The position numbers were made by a program, and so were the translations under genes. A DNA stretch of 64,000 nt from the NCBI RefSeq assembly GCF_036002945.1, contig NZ_CP108529.1, positions 2,418,001-2,482,000 on the forward strand. The letters are read 5' to 3'. The notes below the pieces were generated by a model. That model made no database searches. It was not told the DNA's origin and saw only the letters and a program-made list of their open reading frames with translations. Positions within the stretch are counted from its first letter, which is position 1. Each line of letters starts with the position of its first letter. This DNA is from Streptomyces sp. NBC_01224 (GTDB lineage: Bacteria > Actinomycetota > Actinomycetes > Streptomycetales > Streptomycetaceae). Shown piece after piece: positions 1-9,112 of the stretch.

Positions 1-1
1 T

Positions 2-565
2 GGCTACCCGCCCTCGATGCGGGAGATCGGTCAGGCGGTGGGCCTGTCCAGCACGTCCTCCGTCGCCCATCAGCTGATGGCCCTGGAGCGCAAGGGTTTC
101 CTGCGTCGCGACCCACATCGCCCGCGGGCGTACGAGGTCCGCGGTTCGGACCAGCCCAGCTCGCAGCCCACCGATACAACGGGAAAGCCCGCGGCGTCGT
201 ATGTGCCGCTGGTCGGCCGGATCGCAGCCGGTGGCCCGATCCTCGCCGAGGAATCGGTCGAGGACGTCTTCCCGCTCCCCCGCCAGCTGGTCGGTGACGG
301 AGAGCTGTTCGTCCTCAAGGTCGTCGGTGACTCGATGATCGAGGCGGCGATCTGTGACGGCGACTGGGTCACTGTGCGCCGCCAGCCGGTCGCGGAGAAC
401 GGCGACATCGTGGCAGCCATGCTGGACGGCGAGGCCACGGTCAAGCGCTTCAAGCGGGAGGACGGCCATGTGTGGCTGCTCCCGCACAACTCCGCGTACC
501 AGCCGATCCCGGGCGACGAAGCGACAATTCTCGGCAAGGTGGTGGCGGTGCTGCGGCGGGTGTGA
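2..565 (+). CDS. lexA: LexA repressor (5' end outside window)
   Basis: SOS-response repressor that binds operators of DNA-damage genes and cleaves itself when RecA filaments form. The reading frame is open from the window edge, so the start codon and first part of the winged helix lie outside; 187 residues are visible. The recognition-helix region ([19 protein letters not shown]) opens the fragment. After a short linker comes the S24 peptidase domain, with the self-cleavage Ala-Gly in RIAAGGPI, the nucleophile Ser in [17 protein letters not shown] and the general-base Lys in EATVKRF. All catalytic parts are intact, so the visible portion looks functional. It converges on the helicase gene, with a hairpin between them. 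RecA and RecX of the same regulon lie at 36-38 kb of this window. Confidence 0.96.
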   Translation, partial: GYPPSMREIGQAVGLSSTSSVAHQLMALERKGFLRRDPHRPRAYEVRGSDQPSSQPTDTTGKPAASYVPLVGRIAAGGPILAEESVEDVFPLPRQLVGDGELFVLKVVGDSMIEAAICDGDWVTVRRQPVAENGDIVAAMLDGEATVKRFKREDGHVWLLPHNSAYQPIPGDEATILGKVVAVLRRV

Positions 566-584
566 AGACTCGCCGGTTCCGACC

Positions 585-619
585 GGGCCCCGGGATCCAC
601 TGCGCCGATCCCGGGGCCC
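585..619. terminator. Bidirectional hairpin between lexA and helicase
   Basis: Perfect 13-bp inverted repeat, GGGCCCCGGGATC at 585-597 and its complement at 607-619, with a 9-nt loop. It lies between the convergent stop codons of lexA (565) and the helicase (649). There is no U-tract, as is usual for Streptomyces hairpin terminators. Confidence 0.75.
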
Positions 620-648
620 TGCATGTGCCACCGGGCACCCGGGGCTTG

Positions 649-2619
649 CTACTGGTCGTTGGCCTTGGCTGCCGCGTCGATAGCCGCGAGTGAGCGGCGC
701 GCCTGGTTGCGGTCGGTGGTGTACCAGAAATCGGGCAGCGAGGCGCGCAGATAGCTGCCGTACCGGGCGTTGGCCAGCCGCGGATCGAGCACCGCGACCA
801 CTCCCTTGTCGCCCGTGGCCCGTACGAGCCGGCCGGCGCCCTGAGCCATCAGCAGCGCGGCATGCGTCGCCGCGACGGCCATGAATCCATTGCCTCCAGC
901 CTCCTCAACCGCCTTCTGGCGTGCGCTCATCAGCGGGTCGTCGGGACGTGGGAACGGAATCCTGTCCATGACCACCAGCTGGCAGCTGGCCCCGGGCACA
1001 TCCACGCCCTGCCAGAGCGACAGCGTGCCGAAGAGGCAGGTCTCGGGATCGGCTGCGAAGTTCTTGATCAGCTCTCCGAGGGTCTCCTCGCCCTGCAGCA
1101 GGATCGGCTTGCCGACTCGGCCGCGCATTTCCTCGGCGGCGGCCTGGGCCGCCCGCATGGACGAGAACAGACCGAGGGTGCGCCCGCCCGCCGCCTCCAC
1201 CAGTTCGGCGAGTTCATCCAGCATGTCGGTGCGAGAACCCTCCCGACCGGGCGTGGCCAGATGCCTGGCGACGTACAGGATTCCCTGCTTCGGGTAGTCG
1301 AACGGCGACCCGACGTCGAGTCCCTTCCACTGCGGAATGTCGTCGCCCGCAGTGCCTTCGGGAGCGAGTCCGAGCGACGCCCCCACCCCGTTGAAATCCC
1401 CACCGAGCTTGAGCGTGGCCGAGGTGAGGACGACGGACCGCTCGGCGAAGAGCTTCTCGCGCAGAAGTCCGGATACGGAGAGCGGGGCGACCCGCACTGA
1501 GGCGCCGAAACGGTCATGACGCTCGTACCAGACGACGTCGTACTCCGAGCCTTGGGTGATGCGCTCGGCGACGCCGTGAATCGTCTCCACCGATGCGAGT
1601 GCCTGCTTGCGGACGGCGTCCTCGTCCTGGACGGACTTGTCCCGGGTGGCGCCCAGGGCCGAGATCACCGTACGCGCGGCGTCACGAAGCGCCAGCAGCG
1701 CGTATCCGAGGTCCTCGGGGACCTCTTCCAGGCGACCGGGGAGCGCCAGCTCCATCACTCGCTCGAAGCCCTCCGACGCGGTCTGCAGGGCGTCAGCCGC
1801 CTTCTCGTTGACCAGCTTCGCCGCTCGGCGCACCGCGCGGTTGACCTGGCCGGGGGTGAGCTCGCCGGTGGCCACTCCGGTGACCCTGGAGACCAGCTCA
1901 TGGGCCTCGTCGACGATCAGTACCTCATGCTGCGGAAGCACAGGGGCGCCCTCGATGGCATCGATGGCGAGGAGGGCGTGATTGGTGACGACGACATCGG
2001 CGAGCTTGGCACGCTCACGGGCCTGCTCCGCGAAACACTCCGCGCCGTACGCGCACTTGCTGGCGCCCAGGCATTCGCGGGAGGAGACCGAGACCTGCGC
2101 CCAGGCACGGTCGGATACGCCCGGGGTGAGGTCGTCGCGATCGCCGGTCTCGGTCTCGTCCGACCAGTCCCGCAGCCGCAGCAGATCCTGGCCGAGCTTG
2201 CTCGACGGGGCCGCTGCCTCGAACTGATCGAAGAGCCCCTCCTCCTCGTCCTGGGGCACTCCTTCATGGAGCCGGTGCAGGCAGAGATAGTTCGAGCGGC
2301 CCTTCAGCATGGCGAACTGGGGACGGCGGCGCAGCAACGGATGCAGGGCGTCGACCGTGCGCGGGAGGTCGCGCTCCACGAGCTGGCGCTGCAGTGCCAG
2401 GGTCGCCGTCGCCACCACGACGCGCTCCCCGTGCGCGAGTGCGGGCACCAGGTAGCCGAGGGATTTACCCGTGCCGGTGCCGGCCTGGACGAGCAGATGG
2501 GCATTGTCGTCGACAGCCTCGGCAACGGCCTCGGCCATGGCGGCCTGGCCGGGCCGTTCCGTACCGCCGACGGCGGTCACTGCGGCGTGGAGGAGCTCGG
2601 GGAGGGATGGCTTTGTCAT
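649..2619 (-). CDS. DinG/XPD-type ATP-dependent DNA helicase
   Basis: Superfamily 2 helicase of the DinG/YoaA/XPD type, 656 aa, predicted to unwind DNA 5' to 3' during repair. Walker A is GTGTGKS near residue 50 and the DEAH box is in LIVDEAHELV. Between them are four cysteines spaced as in iron-sulfur helicases: one in NYLCLHR, then the three in RECLGASKCAYGAEC. The C-terminal half has the second RecA-like lobe, including LFGTLSLWQGVDVPG and the QGAGRLVRATGDKG arginine-finger motif. The ATG at 2619 gives a normal N-terminus. The gene converges on lexA, the same arrangement I recall for SCO5802-5803 in S. coelicolor. Intact; SOS control is plausible but no operator was identified. Confidence 0.92.
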   Translation of the reverse strand: MTKPSLPELLHAAVTAVGGTERPGQAAMAEAVAEAVDDNAHLLVQAGTGTGKSLGYLVPALAHGERVVVATATLALQRQLVERDLPRTVDALHPLLRRRPQFAMLKGRSNYLCLHRLHEGVPQDEEEGLFDQFEAAAPSSKLGQDLLRLRDWSDETETGDRDDLTPGVSDRAWAQVSVSSRECLGASKCAYGAECFAEQARERAKLADVVVTNHALLAIDAIEGAPVLPQHEVLIVDEAHELVSRVTGVATGELTPGQVNRAVRRAAKLVNEKAADALQTASEGFERVMELALPGRLEEVPEDLGYALLALRDAARTVISALGATRDKSVQDEDAVRKQALASVETIHGVAERITQGSEYDVVWYERHDRFGASVRVAPLSVSGLLREKLFAERSVVLTSATLKLGGDFNGVGASLGLAPEGTAGDDIPQWKGLDVGSPFDYPKQGILYVARHLATPGREGSRTDMLDELAELVEAAGGRTLGLFSSMRAAQAAAEEMRGRVGKPILLQGEETLGELIKNFAADPETCLFGTLSLWQGVDVPGASCQLVVMDRIPFPRPDDPLMSARQKAVEEAGGNGFMAVAATHAALLMAQGAGRLVRATGDKGVVAVLDPRLANARYGSYLRASLPDFWYTTDRNQARRSLAAIDAAAKANDQ

Positions 2620-2669
2620 AGCCCGACCAGCCTACGGGGCACCACTGACAACGGCGATCACTCCCGGAC

Positions 2670-4574
2670 TCAGACGGAGGGGTGGAGCGGGTTGGGCACG
2701 GTCCCGTGGATGGCGGCGTGCGGGCGCCGGGGGCGGTCCCGGTAGCCGTCCACGTGCAGGCGGTTGCGGTTCAGACAGAGACGTTCGATGCGGGGCGTCA
2801 GCATGTCGAACATCTCAAATCGCTCCTTGAGCTCGGGGAAGCGGGCGTGGTGCCGCAGAATCTCGGCCCGCACGAGTGACCAGAAATCGGCCTCCGGAAC
2901 TCCCAGCTGTTCCTCGCACAGTGGGGACAGGAAGCGAAAGACACCGATGAAAAGTCCGGCGTGGATGAACTGGGTGAGGAAGGAGGGCTCCTCGGTGAGC
3001 AGGATGCGGCGTACGTCCTGTGGCATCGACTCATGCTCCGGCAGCGGCTGGGCGCTGATGTTCACATCGTCCACGAAGTCCTTGATCGCCAGGCGTACCG
3101 GTACGTCCTGGTTGTCGAAGACGACGATGGCGTTCTCGCCGTGCGGGGAGAACACGGTGCCGTAGCGGTAGAGGAAGTGCAGCAGCGGCGGGAGCAGCGC
3201 GGAGAAGAGCCGGGTCAGCCAGGTGGTGGGCGTGAGCCCCGAGCGGGCGACGAGCTCGGCCGTGAAGGCGCGGCCCCGTGGATCTGTGTGGAGCAGCGAG
3301 GCGAGGGTCCGGGCCCGTTCGCCCGGCGCGAGCCGGGGCTGGAGGGGTTCTCGCCAGATCGCGCCGAGGATTTCCTTGAACTGGTACGGGGTTTCCGGGA
3401 GGTGGTCGTAGAGCGGATGCTCGACGGTCACGGAGGCCACCTCGCCGAGCAGGATGACCTGGCAGGTGTCGCGCAGAAAGGCGTCCCGGTCGCGCAGGCC
3501 CTGGACCCAGGTGGTGACGGCGGGGGCCGCGAGGGTGCGTTCGGTGGGCAGTCCTCGCCAGACCAGCGTGTTGAGGATCGACAGGGGCAGTTTGACGGTG
3601 TGCCGGTCGGGGCGGGCCACGTTGGTGAACGTGCGAATGGACTGCTGAGGCAGCCGGAGATCGGCGTCGGAGTGGAGCGGAACGATGTCGCCTGCGGCGA
3701 TGGCCGGGGCGAAGACCGGAACGATCCATTCGTCCCACTGCCAGGGGTGCACGGGAAGACACAGATAGCTGCCGGGATCGAGGCCGCGGGCGCGGAGCAC
3801 GGCGGCGAAGGAGTCGCGGACCGACGGGTCGAGTTCCTGCACGTACAGCTGCTCGGGGGTGGCCAGGCCGGTCACTCCGCGGTAGGTGGCGATCCTGGTG
3901 GAGACGGCGATCCACGGCAGCCTGACCGGCGTGCGGGCCTCCGGTGTGTAACGGGAGGCGTCGGTGGCGGAGAAGCCGAGGCGTCCCTTGTTGGCGACGA
4001 GCCAGGGGTGTCCTGTCTGGTGCCCTTCCAGCTCGGCGTAGTCGAGATCGGCCAGCCGGTCGACGGGGAGCGCGGTGTGGTCGAGCCGGGCGTCGGCGGC
4101 GAGGGTGGTGGTGATCTCGCGGATGAGGTGGCCGAGGGTGGCGCCGTCGATCCCGAGGGTGTGGCGGGCGCGGGCGAGGAACTGCAGCGGGTCGCGGAAG
4201 GGGACGGTGTCGGAGTTCCGGTCCCGCAGTGGCTCGGCAGGCGCGCCCCGGCCGCTGTCCCGCGTCGAGTCCGTCGGCGACTCCCGGGCGCTCCCGCACG
4301 TCTCCAGAACCGAATCGGGGGCGATGTGCCAACTGCCGTACACGCCCCGCCGGGCGCTGAAGCTCAGGGTTCCACCGTCATCGAGCCCGAGGGTGTACGT
4401 ATCGCCCCCGTCGTCCTGCCGGACCGGCGCGATGACTTCCTCGTAGGCGAATTGACCGAGCATCTTCGCGAGCAGTCGGGCAGCGGCTCCGTCCCAGACC
4501 GTCCGGTCCAGTTCTGGCGTGCTGAGCAGGTCGGCAGACTCCGCTGAATCATGGCTCGCAGGATATTTCGGCAC
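2670..4574 (-). CDS. IucA/IucC-family siderophore synthetase (second)
   Basis: NRPS-independent siderophore (NIS) synthetase, 634 aa, joining a carboxylate, usually citrate or a citrate mono-amide, to an amine or hydroxylamine through an adenylate. Visible family motifs are the HPWQWDEW block (about residue 260), the phosphate-binding PQQSIRTFTN region, KLPLSILNTLVWRG, and the C-terminal FhuF-like part with YGTVFSPHGENAIV and LAIKDFVDDVNI. The GTG at 4574 is preceded by GAGGAG at good spacing. It is the last gene of a four-gene minus-strand operon, 60 bp after the acyltransferase. The motif set resembles the final-step (AlcC/DesD-like) group more than the first synthetase does, but substrate choice cannot be read from sequence. 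Confidence 0.88.
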   Translation of the reverse strand: MPKYPASHDSAESADLLSTPELDRTVWDGAAARLLAKMLGQFAYEEVIAPVRQDDGGDTYTLGLDDGGTLSFSARRGVYGSWHIAPDSVLETCGSARESPTDSTRDSGRGAPAEPLRDRNSDTVPFRDPLQFLARARHTLGIDGATLGHLIREITTTLAADARLDHTALPVDRLADLDYAELEGHQTGHPWLVANKGRLGFSATDASRYTPEARTPVRLPWIAVSTRIATYRGVTGLATPEQLYVQELDPSVRDSFAAVLRARGLDPGSYLCLPVHPWQWDEWIVPVFAPAIAAGDIVPLHSDADLRLPQQSIRTFTNVARPDRHTVKLPLSILNTLVWRGLPTERTLAAPAVTTWVQGLRDRDAFLRDTCQVILLGEVASVTVEHPLYDHLPETPYQFKEILGAIWREPLQPRLAPGERARTLASLLHTDPRGRAFTAELVARSGLTPTTWLTRLFSALLPPLLHFLYRYGTVFSPHGENAIVVFDNQDVPVRLAIKDFVDDVNISAQPLPEHESMPQDVRRILLTEEPSFLTQFIHAGLFIGVFRFLSPLCEEQLGVPEADFWSLVRAEILRHHARFPELKERFEMFDMLTPRIERLCLNRNRLHVDGYRDRPRRPHAAIHGTVPNPLHPSV

Positions 4575-4634
4575 GGGGACTCCTCGGGATGAAACCGATG
4601 GGGTTCGAGCGGTGTATGCAAAGCAGCAGGCCGT

Positions 4635-5441
4635 TCACAGCTGGGCACGGTGGGTTCGGTCGCGGAGCATCAGGGCGGCTCGTTTGTCGGGGAGTTCGAC
4701 TTCTGCGGAGAAGCGGAAGCCTGCGCTGAGGAAAGCGGAAACGGAAGGGGTGTTACGCAGGTCGGGCTCCGCCACAACACGTGCGCACAGGGGACGGTTG
4801 TCGAGTACGAGGTCGGAGACGGCCCGGAGCAGGGTGGTACCGACCCCGCGTCCGCGGTTGTTCACACCGCCGATGAGCAGGTGGATTCCGGTGTCGTGCG
4901 GCCGAGCGGGGTAGTGGCGCGCCAGCGGATCGAGATCCGCGCGGTAGATCTCCCAGTAGCTCATGGGAACGCCTGCCAGCACGCCGAGGCACGGGACGCT
5001 GCGTCCGTCACCGTCGAGTTGGGGGCGCAGATGGTCGGCTGTGACGGATTCGGATCCGGCGAGTTCCCAGAATGCGGCGACTGCGGGGTCGTTCATCCAG
5101 CGGCTGATCACGGCGAGATCGCGTTCCACTCGCACGGGGACGAGTTGGAACACTCCGGCCGGGGTGGTGACCGGTCCCCAGTCGGCAGGGCGGTCGAGCA
5201 GATCCGAGGCGGCCGACCTGCGCATGGTTGCCTGCGTGCCTGTGGCCGGGCCCGCTTCGTCCGGTTCGGATGACGCGGACGCGTTCGGCGGCTGGGGGCG
5301 TGTCGCGGTGGCGGGTGTGTCCTCGCCGAACAGCGCGAGGAGTTCTTCGGAGAGCGGCAGGTCCAAGGTGTCCTCGGCACCTGTGTCGGCCTGTGGGGCA
5401 GGGCCGGTACCGGCGTCGGTGTGCGCATCGGCGGGAGCCAC
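4635..5441 (-). CDS. GNAT acyltransferase of siderophore type
   Basis: Predicted acyl-CoA:amine (or hydroxylamine) acyltransferase, 268 aa from the GTG at 5441, which has a GAGAGGAGAG purine run upstream. The first 90 or so residues are Ala/Pro/Thr-rich and poorly structured. The rest (VFQLVPVRVERDLAVISRWMN onward) is a RimJ/AlcB-like GNAT fold of the kind that acylates hydroxylysine or hydroxydiamines in aerobactin- and rhizobactin-type pathways. The acyl-CoA loop is NNRGRGVGTTLLRAV. Its place between two NIS synthetases supports a role in siderophore building. The gene that would supply an N-hydroxylated amine is absent from the operon. Confidence 0.82.
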   Translation of the reverse strand: MAPADAHTDAGTGPAPQADTGAEDTLDLPLSEELLALFGEDTPATATRPQPPNASASSEPDEAGPATGTQATMRRSAASDLLDRPADWGPVTTPAGVFQLVPVRVERDLAVISRWMNDPAVAAFWELAGSESVTADHLRPQLDGDGRSVPCLGVLAGVPMSYWEIYRADLDPLARHYPARPHDTGIHLLIGGVNNRGRGVGTTLLRAVSDLVLDNRPLCARVVAEPDLRNTPSVSAFLSAGFRFSAEVELPDKRAALMLRDRTHRAQL

Positions 5442-5485
5442 GGTGTCGCTCTCCTCTCGGCGGTTCAGGCGGTGGTCATGTTCCC

Positions 5486-7375
5486 TCAGGCACATAGGGG
5501 GTTGGCAATGGTGACGTAGACGGACTGGGTGTCGACAGGCCCGACGAGTTCGTCGAGGCCGTGCAGCCGGGTCAGCAGGTTGGCCTTGCACCGCAGGTGG
5601 GAGTTTTCCAGCAGATGTGTGGGCAGCGGGGAGCCCAGTGCGGCGGCCGAGCCGAGGAATCGACGGAACGCGGCGATGAGCACGTGTTCGTCGGCGAGGT
5701 GCTGGGCGCCGAAGGCTCCGATCAGGCCGAACACATTGTTGATGCCGAGGTAGTAGGCAAAGCGCTCGTCGGTGACCGCGTCGGAGACGAAGGTGTCGCT
5801 GACCGATCCGATGCCGGGGAGCCGGTGCTCCAGTGCCGCACGGTGGGACTCACGGAAGTAGTAGCCCTGGTTGTCGCGGTATCGGCCGCCGACGGGCCAG
5901 CCGTGGGGATCGAGCAGCACCAGAGTGTTCTGCTGGTGGGCTTCGAGGGCCACGCCTGCGTGGGCGTCGAGCCAGAGCACGGGGCGTACGACACGGTCGA
6001 GGTATCGCAGGAACCACTCGGTGGCGACGGCGCCTACGGCTCTTCCGGTGGCAGCGGCCAGGGAGATCACGATCTCGGCGAGGCGTGAGTGCATGCCCGT
6101 ACGGCCCGGCCAGGGGCGCGGGGCGGTGAGCGCGGCGATGCAGACCGCATCGTCGTACGGACCGAACGGGTTGTGGCGCAGCATCACGTCGAGGCCTGCG
6201 ACAGGCTCGCCGTCCGAGTCGTCGACGGCGAGCCAGGCGGGGTCGCGGACGATGTCGAAGCCCGGGTGGACGGCATGCCACTGCGCGGCGAGTCCGCTGC
6301 GGAGCAGCCGGTGGACCTCCACTCCACGGTGAAGTTCCTTGCGGAGATTCTCTCGACGGGAGTTGGTGATGCGAACGCCGAGAGAGAGCTTGAGCATGAG
6401 CTCGGCACCGGGCCGATGCACGGTGCGGACGGATGAGGTGGGGTACCAGTGCTTCCCGTGCGGTCCGAGGTCATGCAGGAGTCCGGCGTCGAGCAGGGCG
6501 GCGGCTGCGGGCCGGTGTCCGAGTTCGCGGGCCTGCCACGGGTGGAGCGGAATCGGTGTGGTGTTGTCGGGGAGTTGCAGTCCTTCGGCATGGGAGGTGA
6601 TCAGTTCCGTGGCCGATACGGGACGGCCTCCGTCGGTCCAGGCGGAGTCGGTGGCCAGCACGGACCGGTCGACAGCCATCCAGTGCAGCGGGAAGCAGCC
6701 GTGCAACTCGGGTGAGTAGAGGCGGGATTCGGAGTCCGAGAGGCCTTCACGGCTCTTGGGGGTGGGGTGGAGCGGATGTCCGAGGAGAAGTGACTGCTCG
6801 GCGGTGAGGAAGAGGTCCGCTTCAGCCGGGGCGCCGGGGGTGCGGCGCCGCTCGGCGATGAAACCGGCCGTCCGCTGTACGGAGTCGGCGACCCGGGCCA
6901 CCATGTCGGCGCCTTCGTGGCGGTCGGCCTCGCGGCCCAGGAGAGCGGCAACCGTGACGGCGTCGGTGGGCGGTGCTCCTTCGGGTGCCCCCTCCAGGGT
7001 GGGCATGCCGAAGCGGTGCCAGCCCGTGGCGGACCAGTAGAGGACGGGGACGAGCAGAGCGGTTCCGCTGGCGGGGAGCGGGATTCGGAGCGTATCCCCG
7101 TCCGGCCGGGGCAGGTCACTCTCCCGGACCCAGCAGCGGAGCAGATTCTCGACACCCGCCATGTCGGCGGCCCTCAATGGATCCGGATGGTCGAGGAGGT
7201 CGGCCGGTGCCGCACAGGTGAACGTGGCCGTCGGGGCGTACCGCTCCTCGTGCAGTGCCGCCATCTGACGGGGCACGGTGGTCTGGTCGACGACGAGGTT
7301 GCCGGTGAGCGCGGCCTGTCCTCGCTGCTGGGTGGGGGGAGGGCCGTCGGCCTGGGGTGCGGTGGTGGGGTTCAC
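5486..7375 (-). CDS. IucA/IucC-family siderophore synthetase (first)
   Basis: NIS synthetase, 629 aa from the GTG at 7375, chosen because AGAAGGA lies 5 nt upstream; earlier in-frame codons would run into the aminotransferase gene. Family landmarks include IPLHPWQARELGHR, the TSSVRTVHRPGAELMLKLSLGVRITNSRREN block and the C-terminal WLDAHAGVALEAHQQNTLVLLD with YYFRES. It likely performs the first condensation on citrate or a related carboxylate. It begins 29 bp after the aminotransferase stop and is followed after 44 bp by the acyltransferase, so the four genes form one transcription unit. It is only distantly similar to the second synthetase, consistent with two non-equivalent condensation steps. 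Confidence 0.88.
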   Translation of the reverse strand: MNPTTAPQADGPPPTQQRGQAALTGNLVVDQTTVPRQMAALHEERYAPTATFTCAAPADLLDHPDPLRAADMAGVENLLRCWVRESDLPRPDGDTLRIPLPASGTALLVPVLYWSATGWHRFGMPTLEGAPEGAPPTDAVTVAALLGREADRHEGADMVARVADSVQRTAGFIAERRRTPGAPAEADLFLTAEQSLLLGHPLHPTPKSREGLSDSESRLYSPELHGCFPLHWMAVDRSVLATDSAWTDGGRPVSATELITSHAEGLQLPDNTTPIPLHPWQARELGHRPAAAALLDAGLLHDLGPHGKHWYPTSSVRTVHRPGAELMLKLSLGVRITNSRRENLRKELHRGVEVHRLLRSGLAAQWHAVHPGFDIVRDPAWLAVDDSDGEPVAGLDVMLRHNPFGPYDDAVCIAALTAPRPWPGRTGMHSRLAEIVISLAAATGRAVGAVATEWFLRYLDRVVRPVLWLDAHAGVALEAHQQNTLVLLDPHGWPVGGRYRDNQGYYFRESHRAALEHRLPGIGSVSDTFVSDAVTDERFAYYLGINNVFGLIGAFGAQHLADEHVLIAAFRRFLGSAAALGSPLPTHLLENSHLRCKANLLTRLHGLDELVGPVDTQSVYVTIANPLCA

Positions 7376-7404
7376 GGCGGTCCTTCTTGTGATGGTGTCC
7401 GGCG

Positions 7405-8784
7405 TCAGCGGATCGACCCGGTCGCGGTCCGGCGGTGCGGCAGGCGCTCGGCGGCCGCCAGGGCGTCGGCGAGGCGGTCCACGACCGCTGTTGCCTGTTC
7501 GTCGGTGAGGGTGAGGGGCGGGAGAAGGCGTACGACGGTGGAGTGGCGTCCGCCGAGTTCGACGATGAGCCCGCGGCGCAGGCACTCCTGTTGGACGGCT
7601 GCGGCGAGGACCGGGGCGGGCGGTGGCTCAGGGCTGCCGCCCCGCGCAGCAGCCTCGGGGTCGACGAGTTCCACCCCGATCATCAGGCCCCGTCCGCGGA
7701 CGTCCCCGATGGACGGGTGGTCCGTGGCCAGTGCCTGGAGGCGTGCGACCATCCGGGCGCCGAGTGTCGCGGCGCGCTCGGCGAGTCGGTGCTCCCGCAC
7801 GAAGGCAAGGGTGGCGGTGCCCGCCGCCATCGCGAGCTGGTTGCCCCGGAAGGTGCCGGCGTGGGCGCCCGGCTGCCAAGTGTCCAGTTCGGAGCGGTAG
7901 ACGATCACTGCGAGCGGGAGGGAGCCGCCGATGGCCTTGGAGAGCACCATCACATCGGGCACGATCCCGCTGTGCTCAACCGCCCAGAAGGCACCGGTGC
8001 GGCCGACGCCCGTCTGGACCTCGTCGGCGATCAGGGGGACGGACCGGGTCTCGGTGATCTCGCGCATCTGGCGCATCCAGCTGTCGGGGGCAGGGTTCAC
8101 ACCGCCCTCCCCCTGCACCGGTTCGAGGATCATCCCGGCCGGCGCGGGCGCGCCTCCCTTGGGGTCGTCCAGGAGATTCTCGGTCCACCGGGCGGCGATC
8201 TCCGCGCCGCGCTCACCGCCGATACCGAAGGGGCAACGGTAGTTCTGCGGGAAGGGCAGACGCGTCACCCGTACGTCCTCGGCACCGCCCGAGGCGGCAA
8301 GGGCTCCTGCCGTCATCCCGTGGTAGGCGCCGGTGAAGGCGAGGAGTCCGCTGCGGCCGGTCGCGGCACGGACCAGTTTGAACGCTGCCTCGACGGCGTC
8401 CGTACCGGCAGGTCCGCAGAACTGGATCCGGGCGTTGTCGGCGAACTGCCGCGGCAGGGTGGCGAACAGCTCCGTGGTGAAGGCGTCCTTTACGGGGGTG
8501 GCGAGGTCGAGCACTTGCAGCGGTGCGCCCGAGTCGATCACCTTCCTGATCGCCTCCAGAACCACCGGATGGTTGTGCCCGAGCGCCAGGGTGCCGGCTC
8601 CGGAGAGACAGTCGAGGTATCGCCGCCCGTCCGCGCCTTCGATGGTCATCCCACGGGCGCGTACCGGCACGATCGGCAGCGAACGCGCATAGGTACGGGC
8701 GGCGGATTCACGCAGCGACTGGCGGCGCAGGATCCCCTCGTGCACCGCCGGTGCTGCCACCGGGGCTGGTTCGGTCACGGCCAC
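7405..8784 (-). CDS. Class III aminotransferase, diaminobutyrate type
   Basis: PLP-dependent class III aminotransferase, 459 aa, of the diaminobutyrate:2-oxoglutarate group (EctB/Dat/RhbA-like), expected to make 2,4-diaminobutyrate from aspartate semialdehyde. Recognisable parts are NYRCPFGIGG, the LIADEVQTGVGRTG PLP-binding aspartate and the Schiff-base lysine in VMVLSKAIGGSLPLAV, followed by GTFRGNQLAMAAG. The GTG at 8784 is chosen because GGGAGGA lies 10-12 nt upstream; longer starts add low-complexity sequence. It heads the NIS operon. No ectA or ectC lies nearby, which argues against ectoine and for a siderophore precursor. No iron-box palindrome (TTAGGTTAGGCTAACCTAA type) is visible upstream. 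Confidence 0.87.
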   Translation of the reverse strand: MAVTEPAPVAAPAVHEGILRRQSLRESAARTYARSLPIVPVRARGMTIEGADGRRYLDCLSGAGTLALGHNHPVVLEAIRKVIDSGAPLQVLDLATPVKDAFTTELFATLPRQFADNARIQFCGPAGTDAVEAAFKLVRAATGRSGLLAFTGAYHGMTAGALAASGGAEDVRVTRLPFPQNYRCPFGIGGERGAEIAARWTENLLDDPKGGAPAPAGMILEPVQGEGGVNPAPDSWMRQMREITETRSVPLIADEVQTGVGRTGAFWAVEHSGIVPDVMVLSKAIGGSLPLAVIVYRSELDTWQPGAHAGTFRGNQLAMAAGTATLAFVREHRLAERAATLGARMVARLQALATDHPSIGDVRGRGLMIGVELVDPEAAARGGSPEPPPAPVLAAAVQQECLRRGLIVELGGRHSTVVRLLPPLTLTDEQATAVVDRLADALAAAERLPHRRTATGSIR

Positions 8785-9112
8785 GGCTGTTGGTCCTCCC
8801 GCTGTAACAGTTGTGTCGCACGTCAGTACGTCGGCGCACGGACGGACTGCGGGGATGAACGCTGTCCTCGAGTCCCTCGTACGTACCAACGACGCCGGAC
8901 GCAGGGGATCACGGGCAATTCCGAAGATCCTTGCGGGGCGGAACCGTGGCCCTGCTGCGCACCGTCCCCATCGGCACCGGCATAGTGGGGGCCGCACGGA
9001 GGGCTCGGGCAGATTTCCGGGAGTCCGCAGGACGTTCGGAGCAGGTGGCTCGGAGCAGTACCGAAGTGCAGTACAGAAGTGTTGAGTTACGAAGTCCCAG
9101 GGGGATCACCAC
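8785..9112. other. Divergent intergenic region
   Basis: A 328-bp space between the siderophore operon (leftward) and the protease-like lipoprotein (rightward); it must hold promoters for both. Near the lipoprotein start are two adjacent 13-bp imperfect repeats, GCAGTACCGAAGT at 9055-9067 and GCAGTACAGAAGT at 9068-9080, followed by a weaker match at 9084-9095. No iron box, tRNA or convincing small gene was seen. Confidence 0.5.

Noticed and set aside
2961..4547. Long plus-strand open frame of 528 codons opposite the second siderophore synthetase
   Set aside because: It is the antisense shadow of the IucA/IucC gene; the minus strand carries clear family motifs and a ribosome-binding site.
7435..8985. 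Plus-strand open frame of 516 codons opposite the aminotransferase
   Set aside because: Antisense shadow; the aminotransferase motifs, including the PLP lysine, are on the other strand.
8785..9112. Iron-box (DmdR/IdeR) operator for the siderophore operon
   Set aside because: No sequence near TTAGGTTAGGCTAACCTAA is visible in either orientation; iron control remains unproven from sequence.
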